DNA from: an uncultured Bacteroidales bacterium
GTDB taxonomy: Bacteria; Bacteroidota; Bacteroidia; Bacteroidales; UBA932
NCBI GenBank assembly: GCA_934678915.1
Contig: CAKUSF010000034.1
Span: 1-18,065, forward strand
DNA: 18,065 nucleotides
Direction: 5' to 3'
Every line of letters begins with the position of its first letter. Position 1 is the first letter of the stretch. A model generated the notes under the pieces. That model had not been told where the DNA came from. It did not search any database and saw only the letters and a program-made list of their open reading frames with translations. Position numbers and translations under genes: made by a program. Shown piece by piece: positions 1 through 6,552 of this stretch.

Positions 1-5
1 CCAAA

Positions 6-45
6 GCCCCAAAATCGCTGCCACGGTGGTCTTGGGGCACTATTT
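6..45 (+). terminator. possible rho-independent terminator for a gene left of the window
   Basis: A perfect 7-bp inverted repeat (gccccaa at 6-12, ttggggc at 32-38) encloses a 19-base loop that itself holds ccac/gtgg, and is followed by a T-rich stretch (tattttt, 41-47). Read on the plus strand this resembles an intrinsic terminator for a gene entering from the left. The loop is long and the T run begins three bases after the stem, so the call is tentative. Confidence 0.4.
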
Positions 46-133
46 TTAAATTGGGAAGTGTCAAAGATGAGAATATATGAATATCTTTTCAATTTTACAT
101 CAAAAATTTTGATAAATACTCTAATATATTCAC

Positions 134-160
134 AAAAAAACGATGGCAGATGCCACCGTT
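134..160 (-). terminator. rho-independent terminator of the sigma/anti-sigma operon
   Basis: On the minus strand, aacggtggca (160-151) pairs with tgccatcgtt (148-139) with a single mismatch and a very small loop. Seven T residues run from 140 to 134, the first two overlapping the stem. It lies 57 bases past the stop codon at 217, where the nigD-sigma-anti-sigma operon should end. Stem length, GC content and the T run make it a convincing intrinsic terminator. Confidence 0.72.
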
Positions 161-216
161 GAAAATTATAGGTAAGAGTCATGTCGCCTTGAATATGTCA
201 GACTATGGCTAACGCA

Positions 217-1539
217 TCATTTAAATGAGATTCTAGCTCCGAAGGTCATCATGAAGTCCAACGGGCGCTCCTTGTAAATTGTCTGAAGGTCCGATCCATC
301 ATCGAAATGATAACTTAGGCCGGGCTCCACATAGATACCAAAATTTTTGGAGATGTTGGCTTGAATGCCGGCAGAAGCATTCAAGGACCACAGCAAACCC
401 TTGTCATTCACCTTAGTTCTCACCACTTCACCTTGCATAACACCGGAAAGCATGTCCGATGTCTCGTGAGTGCCGGAGACACACTTTTCAACCATCCCAC
501 CAGCACTCAAATAGAGAGAAACCCTTTTAGCGTCAAGAAGAAATGCCGATGCGTTAAGTGGAACTCCAATGTACCTCAACGTCTGGTCAGTCTGCGAGAC
601 AGTTTTGCCAGCTTCGTTAGTAAAGGTACTGCGAAGAGTCGTAAATGCAATACCAGTCTCTATCCCGAATCTACGGCTTAGTGGATAGTTGACTGTCAAT
701 GCAAGTCTGACAGGACGCTTATGGTCTGATTTAGAAACGACAGTAGTTGAGTTTAAGGATTTATCCGGTGCTGTTCCTCTAGTTTGAATCATTGCGTTAT
801 CCCCGATGTCGTCACCTACTCCACCAGTCAAACTAGGAGCCGAAGCCGGAGAGGATCCTCTGTAAAACATTTGGAGATCATAGGCACTTTCCTGATGGCT
901 GTCAGTAGGTGTTCCCGAAAAAGACATTTCCAAAACGGCCTTTCTTTCAACGTTCTCACGGGACTCATCCGAAGCGGAAATGTAGTTTGACCAATCTTCG
1001 CTTTCATGATTAGAATGATTGGAATGATTAGAGACTATTTTCCGAGCGCCTTTAGTGTCAGGAACCTCAGGATAGACCTCTTCATTATCCTCTTCAAGGA
1101 CAGGGTCCGGTCGAGATGGTTCATCTGCAATTGCCTGAATGTCCGCCTGTGCAACAAGAAGACTAGATGAACGTTTGCCCATGAGTTTGCTTCCAACTGT
1201 GGGCGTTATTACACCCGTTTCGGGCATTAACACCTCTACAGAAGAATCTTGGCCTTCGTTTGAAATGACTGAAGAAGGCTGATCTAAGGCCAAGATTCTC
1301 TGTGAGTTGTCCAGCGTACTGTCAGTTCCAGAATCAAAAAAACGAAGGCCAGCAAAGACACCGAAAGCCACGACTGCAGCTGCCGCCATTGAGCGCCAAA
1401 AAATCGGGGCAATGACCGGAGCTCGTTTCGTCTTAGGAAAAAGAGATGACTCAACATCCTCCCACAGTCCTTTCGGTGCGGGTTCTTCGTAGTCATTCAT
1501 TTTTCGTTTCAAGTCTTTTAGCCAATCATTATCACTCAT
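217..1539 (-). CDS. Dma-type dual-membrane-spanning anti-sigma factor (inner-membrane helix plus C-terminal outer-membrane beta-barrel)
   Basis: The 440-residue protein has a charged N-terminus (1-44), one hydrophobic helix at about 45-67, an acidic low-complexity linker (about 68-270) and a C-terminal domain (about 276-440) with alternating strands typical of PorT-like small outer-membrane barrels; the last strand ends in SFK. There is no cleavable signal peptide. Known: Bacteroides Dma proteins have this layout, with a cytosolic sigma-binding segment, an inner-membrane helix, a periplasmic linker and a barrel in the outer membrane, and they hold a cognate ECF sigma factor inactive. Here the start overlaps the stop of an ECF sigma gene by ATGA (1536-1539), which implies translational coupling. 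Inferred role: sensing outer-membrane or cell-width state and releasing the sigma factor. An SNH tripeptide repeat lies at residues 170-178. The barrel-family assignment is from strand pattern only; the sigma partnership rests on context. Confidence 0.8.
   Translation of the reverse strand: MSDNDWLKDLKRKMNDYEEPAPKGLWEDVESSLFPKTKRAPVIAPIFWRSMAAAAVVAFGVFAGLRFFDSGTDSTLDNSQRILALDQPSSVISNEGQDSSVEVLMPETGVITPTVGSKLMGKRSSSLLVAQADIQAIADEPSRPDPVLEEDNEEVYPEVPDTKGARKIVSNHSNHSNHESEDWSNYISASDESRENVERKAVLEMSFSGTPTDSHQESAYDLQMFYRGSSPASAPSLTGGVGDDIGDNAMIQTRGTAPDKSLNSTTVVSKSDHKRPVRLALTVNYPLSRRFGIETGIAFTTLRSTFTNEAGKTVSQTDQTLRYIGVPLNASAFLLDAKRVSLYLSAGGMVEKCVSGTHETSDMLSGVMQGEVVRTKVNDKGLLWSLNASAGIQANISKNFGIYVEPGLSYHFDDGSDLQTIYKERPLDFMMTFGARISFK
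1006..1032 (-). repeat. 9-bp tandem repeat, three copies, coding for SNH
   Basis: Three adjacent copies of atgattaga (the middle one atgattgga) encode Ser-Asn-His three times in the periplasmic linker of the anti-sigma protein. The units differ at one base. Expansion or contraction would keep the frame and change only linker length. Confidence 0.85.
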
Positions 1540-2108
1540 AATGTTGCCTCCATTCTTTTCATGTAATCTCGTATCTGTCTTGATAAAATGGCACGTGCCC
1601 TATGAAGTTGAGAAGCCGAAGTACTCTCAGAGATTCCCATCAATTCTGCTATCTCCTTGTGGCTCTTCTGCTCAAAGACATACAGGTTCAACACCGTCCT
1701 ATAGCCTTCGGGTAAAGCTTGAATCATTCTCTGGACAGCTTCAGGAGGAACTTTACCCACATCTGGTTCTTCTTCCTCCTCCTTGTCTGGAAGATCCCAT
1801 TTGTATTCAACAGTGTCAGATCGCTTCCGCCGACGAATCAGCTTCAATGCTTCATTGACGGTTATCTGCCTCATCCACGCTTTAAGAGAGCCTTCACCAC
1901 GGTAGTCAAATTTGCCTAAAGACGAGAATATCTTGACAAAACTGTCCTGAAGGACATCACGCAAGTCACCTTCATTCGGAATGTAACGGGAACAAGTGGC
2001 CGCAAGATACCTAGAGTAGCAGTCGTAAATCTGCTTCATCGCGGTACGGTCACCATTCCTTGCCTGTTCGACAAGAGTCTTTTCTATGTCCCCAGTCAGC
2101 GTCCCCAT
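1536..2108 (-). CDS. ECF-family RNA polymerase sigma factor
   Basis: The protein has 190 residues, the usual ECF size, with only regions 2 and 4. Region 2 spans about residues 24-96 and contains DVLQDSFVKIF (core-binding helix) and the basic -10-binding segment ending IRRRKR. Region 4 spans about 124-178, with LPEGYRTVL and the helix-turn-helix HKEIAELMGISESTSASQL. A glutamate-rich linker (109-114) joins them. It sits 26 bases after the NigD-like gene and its stop overlaps the start of the barrel-bearing anti-sigma gene, so the two are almost certainly a pair. Known: such Bacteroidota sigma factors often activate their own operon. No strong Shine-Dalgarno is seen before the ATG at 2108. The function as a sigma factor is clear; the regulon is not visible here apart from probable autoregulation. 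Confidence 0.93.
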   Translation of the reverse strand: MGTLTGDIEKTLVEQARNGDRTAMKQIYDCYSRYLAATCSRYIPNEGDLRDVLQDSFVKIFSSLGKFDYRGEGSLKAWMRQITVNEALKLIRRRKRSDTVEYKWDLPDKEEEEEPDVGKVPPEAVQRMIQALPEGYRTVLNLYVFEQKSHKEIAELMGISESTSASQLHRARAILSRQIRDYMKRMEATL

Positions 2109-2134
2109 CCCGAACAGACAAGGAAATTCGATTA

Positions 2135-2848
2135 TCAGTCAAGAACTTGCGATTCCAATGGTAAAGAAAAGCGCGAAGAATACTTCACCTTGGCAGACCT
2201 GTCTCCATCGTAATCTTTCCAGTGCAATGTCAAAGTCTCACCATCTTTGACATTAGGAAGAAGATCATCAATCTTGAAGGCGATGAAGCCATCAGCCGGA
2301 GCGCCATATTCATTGTCTCCGTTCCTGTCATGTCTAAGGTAAAGATCCAAAGTCTCCGGATCAATAGCAAGATGGAGATAGTGGACTTTCTTTTCCATGG
2401 AATAGCTCTGACCGAACCACGATGCGAAGTGAAGGGTAAGATAACCATCCTCACAGCATGTCACCCAATCATCGTAGATGTACAGCCCTCCGTCATCCTT
2501 AGCGTTTTTAAAGTCCTCATCATAAGGGACAGCTGGTTTCGTACGCAACGAGTCAATCCAAACGACCTTTACCGTCTTGGAATACAGGCGGCTAGCCTCC
2601 TTGTCCTCTTCATAGCGGAGCAACGCCCTAACCTCACGTTTGAAAGGATTGCTCCATCCCTTAGGTTCAAGGGTGGTTTTCTCATCCAGTTGGAAATAGG
2701 TGTCCGCTCCATTTGTCTTTACAGTTACGAGAGCGTTCGGAGAACCAAGCCATTCATTCCCGTCATCTAGTTTGGAGCAAGAAGACAGCGAAGCGGCAAC
2801 CAAGGCCGCAAGTGCCAAAACAATCTTGAAATTTTTCATCTGTTTCAT
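2135..2848 (-). CDS. NigD-like lipoprotein
   Basis: The 237-residue protein starts with a lipoprotein signal peptide: basic MKQMKNFK, a hydrophobic core, then the lipobox LSSC with the acylated cysteine at residue 24. The mature start SKLDD has the Lys/Asp flavour of the Bacteroidota surface-export signal, though not a perfect match. The body is beta-rich with conserved-looking segments (YDDWVTCCEDGYLTLHF; HRNGDNEYG) and fits the NigD family, which has an N-terminal OB-like and a C-terminal beta-sandwich domain. Known: in Bacteroides a NigD protein encoded with a Dma/Das pair is controlled by the sigma factor and feeds back on vesiculation. Here it is the first gene of the same operon, upstream of the sigma gene. 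A second possible start is Met4 (2839). Family call is good; location and feedback role are inferred. Confidence 0.8.
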   Translation of the reverse strand: MKQMKNFKIVLALAALVAASLSSCSKLDDGNEWLGSPNALVTVKTNGADTYFQLDEKTTLEPKGWSNPFKREVRALLRYEEDKEASRLYSKTVKVVWIDSLRTKPAVPYDEDFKNAKDDGGLYIYDDWVTCCEDGYLTLHFASWFGQSYSMEKKVHYLHLAIDPETLDLYLRHDRNGDNEYGAPADGFIAFKIDDLLPNVKDGETLTLHWKDYDGDRSAKVKYSSRFSLPLESQVLD

Positions 2849-2959
2849 ATCTTTAATTTGTTTTTTCCAGTCAACTAAATCCGTACCTTGTTAATTCTTG
2901 CGCAAAAATGCGAAAAAAAAGATTAAATTGCACTCGATTTTGAAAACGGACTTATTATA
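2849..2959. promoter_or_regulatory. divergent promoter region between nigD-like gene and nhaC
   Basis: These 111 AT-rich bases separate two genes that face away from each other, so they must hold both promoters. I find no perfect TAnnTTTG -7 element on either strand. On the plus strand the nearest matches are TACCTTG (2884-2890) with TTTG at 2857-2860, spaced 23 bases instead of the usual 19-21, and TAAATTG (2924-2930). On the minus strand none stands out, which would fit recognition by the ECF factor instead of the housekeeping sigma. A short cgca/tgcg inverted repeat around an A-run (2901-2912), followed by A8, could be an operator but is too small to call. Confidence 0.55.
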
Positions 2960-4408
2960 ATGAAGAAAATCACAATGTACCGGATGGGGATTTCCCTAAT
3001 TCCTATTCTTGTCTTGGTAGTGTTCTTAGCATTGAACATCAGCATTTTCGGGAGTGATGCCATTCTCGGAGCTAGTCAAGTTGCGTTGTTATTTTCTGCT
3101 GGAATCGCAATTTGGTTAGCGATGTGGCTGTTCAAAGTTCCATGGGAAGTCTTTGAGGAAGAAATCAAGAACAACATCGGTGACGTGACGACAGCCATAG
3201 TAATATTGTTCCTTATAGGGGCAATTTCAGGCACATGGACAATGAGTGGAATAGTCCCGACATTCATCTACTACGGAGTCAAAATCATAAGTCCCAAAGT
3301 GTTCCTTCTTACCGCATGCGTAATCTGCGCCCTTGTTTCGGTCATGATAGGCAGTTCATGGACCACAATAGCGACAATCGGTGTAGCACTTTTGGGAATC
3401 GGTAAGGCTGAAGGATTCAGTGATGGAGTGATCGCAGGAGCAATCATCTCCGGAGCATATTTCGGGGACAAAATCTCGCCTCTGTCAGACACCACGGTAT
3501 TGGCATCTTCAATGAGCAAAGTCCCGATGTTCAAACACATCCGTTATCTGATGTACACAACTGTTCCGTCCATCGTGATCACTTTGGTCATATTCCTAAT
3601 CCTTGGGCTCTCTCACACGGGAAACGATGCGAACTTAGTCAATGAATATACCAACGTTCTCAAAGCTAAGTTCAACATTACACCTTGGCTTATGATTGTC
3701 CCCGCACTGACGGCTATAATGATTGCGAGACGGTTGCCTGCACTGATCGTCCTAGGTCTCTCTACCCTGCTTGCAGCAGTTGCAGCCTTGATCTTCCAAC
3801 CGGACATCATTAGAGAAATCGGTGCAGGAATATCAGGAACAGGATCACAGGCCAAGATTCTGTTCACGGGCACAATCGAGACAATCTACAACTCCGTCTC
3901 AGTCGAGACAGGCAATCCGGAAGTCAACCAGCTTGTCGCCTCCAAGGGTATGATCGGAATGTTGAACACTGTCTATCTGATAATCTGCGCGATGTGCTTC
4001 GGAGCTGCCATGAAGGCTAGTGGAATGCTTCACCACCTAGCCTCAATAATTCTCCCGATGGCAAAACGCAGGGTCAGCCTTGTGACTTCAACAGTAGTGA
4101 CAGGTACGGCCCTGAACGGTATCGTGTCCGACCAATACCTTGCCATCATCCTGACATCGAGCCTGTTCAAGGACATCTACGACAAAGAAGGCTATGAGGA
4201 CAGGCTGCTCAGCCGTGCAGTTGAGGATTCCGCGACAGTCACCTCTCCCCTATTCCCTTGGAGCAGTTGCGGAATGACTCAAGCCACGATCCTGAGTGTT
4301 CCGACCCTTACATACCTTCCATATTGCTTTTTCAACATCATCAGCCCACTGATGAGCATCACCGTAGCCATCCTTGGTTTCAAGATATTCAGAAAAGCAA
4401 AGTCCTGA
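2960..4408 (+). CDS. nhaC: NhaC-family Na+/H+ antiporter
   Basis: The 482-residue integral membrane protein has about 11-12 hydrophobic helices and no signal peptide. Two family hallmarks are present: SSWTTIATIGVALLG (residues 132-146) and GAYFGDKISPLSDTT (165-179), the paired-Asp segment of the NhaC/ion-transporter superfamily thought to carry the ion-binding residues. A second internal half repeats the pattern near residues 380-435 (VSDQYLA, PLFPWSSCG). It should exchange cytoplasmic Na+ for protons across the inner membrane, supporting pH and sodium balance; some relatives exchange malate and lactate, so substrate choice is not certain. It is transcribed away from the nigD operon and followed 54 bases later by an AraC-type regulator on the same strand, which may control it. 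Confidence 0.9.
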   Translation: MKKITMYRMGISLIPILVLVVFLALNISIFGSDAILGASQVALLFSAGIAIWLAMWLFKVPWEVFEEEIKNNIGDVTTAIVILFLIGAISGTWTMSGIVPTFIYYGVKIISPKVFLLTACVICALVSVMIGSSWTTIATIGVALLGIGKAEGFSDGVIAGAIISGAYFGDKISPLSDTTVLASSMSKVPMFKHIRYLMYTTVPSIVITLVIFLILGLSHTGNDANLVNEYTNVLKAKFNITPWLMIVPALTAIMIARRLPALIVLGLSTLLAAVAALIFQPDIIREIGAGISGTGSQAKILFTGTIETIYNSVSVETGNPEVNQLVASKGMIGMLNTVYLIICAMCFGAAMKASGMLHHLASIILPMAKRRVSLVTSTVVTGTALNGIVSDQYLAIILTSSLFKDIYDKEGYEDRLLSRAVEDSATVTSPLFPWSSCGMTQATILSVPTLTYLPYCFFNIISPLMSITVAILGFKIFRKAKS

Positions 4409-4462
4409 ATATTCTGTCCCTAACGGCAGCTCATGTGTGGGTGTTAGACAAACGTTCTTACG

Positions 4463-5425
4463 ATGGATAAATTCAAGAAAATCAACAATTTCGACATCAA
4501 ACTACTCAGGGATTTTCCTGGGCTGACTGAATATGACGGACAACTATTCCTAAATGACACCATAGATGAGGAATGGCCGAGAAAAATCAAGAGTTTTCCA
4601 TCTCTACCGGCAAAGATGCGATTTACCGCAATATTCCTTTGCTTGGGAGGAGAGGCGCGAACAAGAGTATCCGGCCATGAATATGTCATAAAAGAAAACG
4701 ACATATTCATGGTCAGTCTCGGTAACATTGCAGAGAAAATCGCCATAAGCAATGATTTCAAGGCTATTTCCGTCTCGATCATGCCGGACAGCAGCCTTAT
4801 GAAATTCACCTACAGCAGTACAAGGTTCCTGAGAAACTCACTATACGAGCCGAGCATTCTGACGCTTACTTCAGAAGAAAGCAAGAGAATGGTGTCCTTT
4901 TTCGGAACAGTAAAAAACATTATCCTCTATGAGAGTGACATGTTCAAGAAAGAAGCCCTGGAAGGAGCTTCAATCATGCTTGCCAGTTACCTTTCGGCAA
5001 GAATAGCCAACAAGAACAAGGAAATAATCCATCCTGTGACAAAATGGAGGAGCAACGAACTGCTGAGACGTTTTCTTATTGAAGTCAGCCAAAACTACAC
5101 TTTCGAAAGAAGCGTCCAATTTTACGCCAGGCAATTGTACATCTCACCGAAATACTTCGCCCAGATGATTTACAAAGAATCCGGCAAACACGCAAAGGAC
5201 TGGATCCGCGATTTTGTCATCAAGGATGCCAAGACAATGCTCAAGAGCGGCAATTACACCGTTCAAGAAGTGAGCGAGGCCTTGCATTTCGCGAACCAGT
5301 CCTTTTTCGGGAAATATTTCAAAGAAGCCGTTGGCTACTCTCCGAAAAGATACAAAGAAATCGTTACTTCTTCTCCTTCAGAAGATCTCGAATCTCCTCA
5401 AGAAGAACCACATCCTCAGGTTTAG
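4463..5425 (+). CDS. AraC-family transcriptional regulator
   Basis: The 320-residue protein has an N-terminal effector-like region (about 50-185, cupin-like strands such as [18 protein letters not shown]) and a C-terminal AraC/XylS DNA-binding domain (about 197-300) with two helix-turn-helix units: one around [19 protein letters not shown] (220-238), the other around [20 protein letters not shown] (267-286), ending in the signature GYSPKRYKE. It is a cytosolic DNA-binding regulator, probably ligand-controlled; the ligand cannot be read. The last 20 residues (301-320, Ser/Glu/Pro-rich) lie past the conserved domain and are encoded by bases that also encode the end of mscL on the other strand, a 62-base tail-to-tail overlap. 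This tail looks like a read-on extension rather than a functional domain. No terminator is visible after the stop. Confidence 0.92.
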   Translation: MDKFKKINNFDIKLLRDFPGLTEYDGQLFLNDTIDEEWPRKIKSFPSLPAKMRFTAIFLCLGGEARTRVSGHEYVIKENDIFMVSLGNIAEKIAISNDFKAISVSIMPDSSLMKFTYSSTRFLRNSLYEPSILTLTSEESKRMVSFFGTVKNIILYESDMFKKEALEGASIMLASYLSARIANKNKEIIHPVTKWRSNELLRRFLIEVSQNYTFERSVQFYARQLYISPKYFAQMIYKESGKHAKDWIRDFVIKDAKTMLKSGNYTVQEVSEALHFANQSFFGKYFKEAVGYSPKRYKEIVTSSPSEDLESPQEEPHPQV

Positions 5426-5801
5426 GAGCAGGTGCGGCAGGAGCTTCAGGAGCTGTTTCCTTCTTTCTGTGCAACTTAGCTAGTCCCTTAATGACTAAGA
5501 ATATGCAGAAAGCGATTATTAGGAAGTTCACAGTTTCCTGAATGAAATTGCCGTAGTTCAAGGTGACGGCAGGCTTTACCACCTCAGCACCATCCATCAC
5601 AGCCTTATGAAGTACAATCTTAAGGTTGGTGAAATCGAATCCTCCAATAAGGACACCAACGCAAGGCATGATGATGTCATTCACTAATGAAGTGACTATC
5701 TTACCGAAAGCACCTCCCACTACTACACCGACTGCTAGGTCGATCACATTACCTTTCATCGCAAAGTCCTTGAACTCGGACCAAAACTTACCTTTTGCCA
5801 T
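5364..5801 (-). CDS. mscL: large-conductance mechanosensitive channel MscL
   Basis: The 145-residue protein has the typical length and order of MscL: the amphipathic N-terminus [20 protein letters not shown], pore-lining TM1 (about 17-45, with [22 protein letters not shown]), a periplasmic loop, TM2 (about 87-107) and a charged C-terminal helix (about 130-143) after an Ala/Pro-rich linker. As a homopentamer it opens under membrane tension and vents solutes during hypo-osmotic shock. The ATG at 5801 was chosen because the family N-terminus starts there; upstream in-frame codons lie inside the preceding gene. It is the last gene of the long operon, 4 bases after the nucleotidyltransferase stop, and its end overlaps the AraC gene from the other strand. 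Cell-wall turnover and turgor release make sensible neighbours, but the link is contextual. Confidence 0.95.
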   Translation of the reverse strand: MAKGKFWSEFKDFAMKGNVIDLAVGVVVGGAFGKIVTSLVNDIIMPCVGVLIGGFDFTNLKIVLHKAVMDGAEVVKPAVTLNYGNFIQETVNFLIIAFCIFLVIKGLAKLHRKKETAPEAPAAPAPKPEDVVLLEEIRDLLKEKK

Positions 5802-5805
5802 AATA

Positions 5806-6552
5806 TCAGTTGTTTTTAAGTGTGTTTTTACAAAATTCCTCAGCCTCCGACAGGCTGTCAATCTTGCCGACATCCAGAATATGCAAATCGTCTGGCACAA
5901 TTCCATAAATCGGATGTTTTCTGCATTCTTTAATGTAGAAGTCAGTTATAGAGAAACGACCATCCCAACCATCCTCGTCAAAAACTTTGAATATCCTGTC
6001 AGAGACACAGTGGATGCCGGCAAAGGCATATTTACGGAATCTGTCAGGCTCTATGTCACCGTAGGGGCTTTTGATTTCTCCAGTCGCGAGATTCGTCCAA
6101 CCGACAAGCCTCATTTCATCATCAAACAGAAAATATCTCTGGGTCTTGCGGTCGCTCACAAGGATGTTGGACAATGCATCAGTGTGCGCTTGGGAGACAA
6201 ACCATTTCAAATCCAAATCCGAAAGAATGTCAACGTTATGGACAATGAAAGGTTCTCCTTCTAGCAAAGGACGGGCATATTCTATCCCACCACCTGTCTC
6301 CCTAAGGAAATCCCTCTCATCTGAAAAACTGACATTGATTCCAAAATCATCCTGCTCGTGGACATAGCCTATGATGGAATCGGGGAAATGATGGACATTT
6401 ATCACGATCTCAGAAATGCCAGCATTCTTGAGCTTTGTAACCACATGATAAAGAAGTGGTTTTCCATTGACAGGGACCAAGGCTTTCGGTAGTGTGTCAG
6501 TGATCGGCTTAAGTCTTGTACCAAGGCCCGCTGCGAAAATCATCGCTTTCAT
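5806..6552 (-). CDS. MurU-like sugar-1-phosphate nucleotidyltransferase
   Basis: The 248-residue single-domain protein has the nucleotidyltransferase signature [10 protein letters not shown] (7-16) followed by [14 protein letters not shown] (20-33), the sugar-binding segment RETGGGI (84-90) and the metal-binding NVD (106-108). This is the short form of the family, without a hexapeptide-repeat acetyltransferase domain, as in MurU, which converts MurNAc-1-phosphate and UTP to UDP-MurNAc and thereby bypasses de novo UDP-MurNAc synthesis (and fosfomycin). Its ATG follows the kinase stop codon with no gap (6553/6552), the same pairing as AmgK-MurU in Pseudomonas. A general hexose-1-phosphate (mannose or glucose) transferase is the main alternative; the adjacent AmgK-like kinase and the NamZ and AmpG-like genes favour MurNAc. 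Confidence 0.8.
   Translation of the reverse strand: MKAMIFAAGLGTRLKPITDTLPKALVPVNGKPLLYHVVTKLKNAGISEIVINVHHFPDSIIGYVHEQDDFGINVSFSDERDFLRETGGGIEYARPLLEGEPFIVHNVDILSDLDLKWFVSQAHTDALSNILVSDRKTQRYFLFDDEMRLVGWTNLATGEIKSPYGDIEPDRFRKYAFAGIHCVSDRIFKVFDEDGWDGRFSITDFYIKECRKHPIYGIVPDDLHILDVGKIDSLSEAEEFCKNTLKNN

Noticed and set aside
1..160. Possible gene fragment in plus frame 1, open to about position 160
   Set aside because: No recognisable protein, very AT-rich, and it runs through both terminator hairpins.
2222..2770. 182-codon plus-strand reading frame opposite the NigD-like gene
   Set aside because: It is the antisense of a gene with a clear lipoprotein signal; its translation has no recognisable domain and no start signal.
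2897..2920. cgcaaaaatgcg followed by A8 as a terminator or operator
   Set aside because: A stem of four pairs is too short for a terminator, and the region must carry promoters for both neighbours.
5325..5345. Small hairpin (agcc/ggct, 3-base loop) just past the mscL stop as a terminator
   Set aside because: Only a 4-bp stem with no clear T run, lying inside conserved AraC codons; likely chance.
5802..5906. N-terminal extension of mscL by 35 codons
   Set aside because: It overlaps the nucleotidyltransferase gene, and MscL proteins begin at the segment encoded from 5801.
5626..6264. 212-codon plus-strand reading frame across mscL and the nucleotidyltransferase gene
   Set aside because: It spans two well-identified genes on the other strand and its translation resembles nothing.
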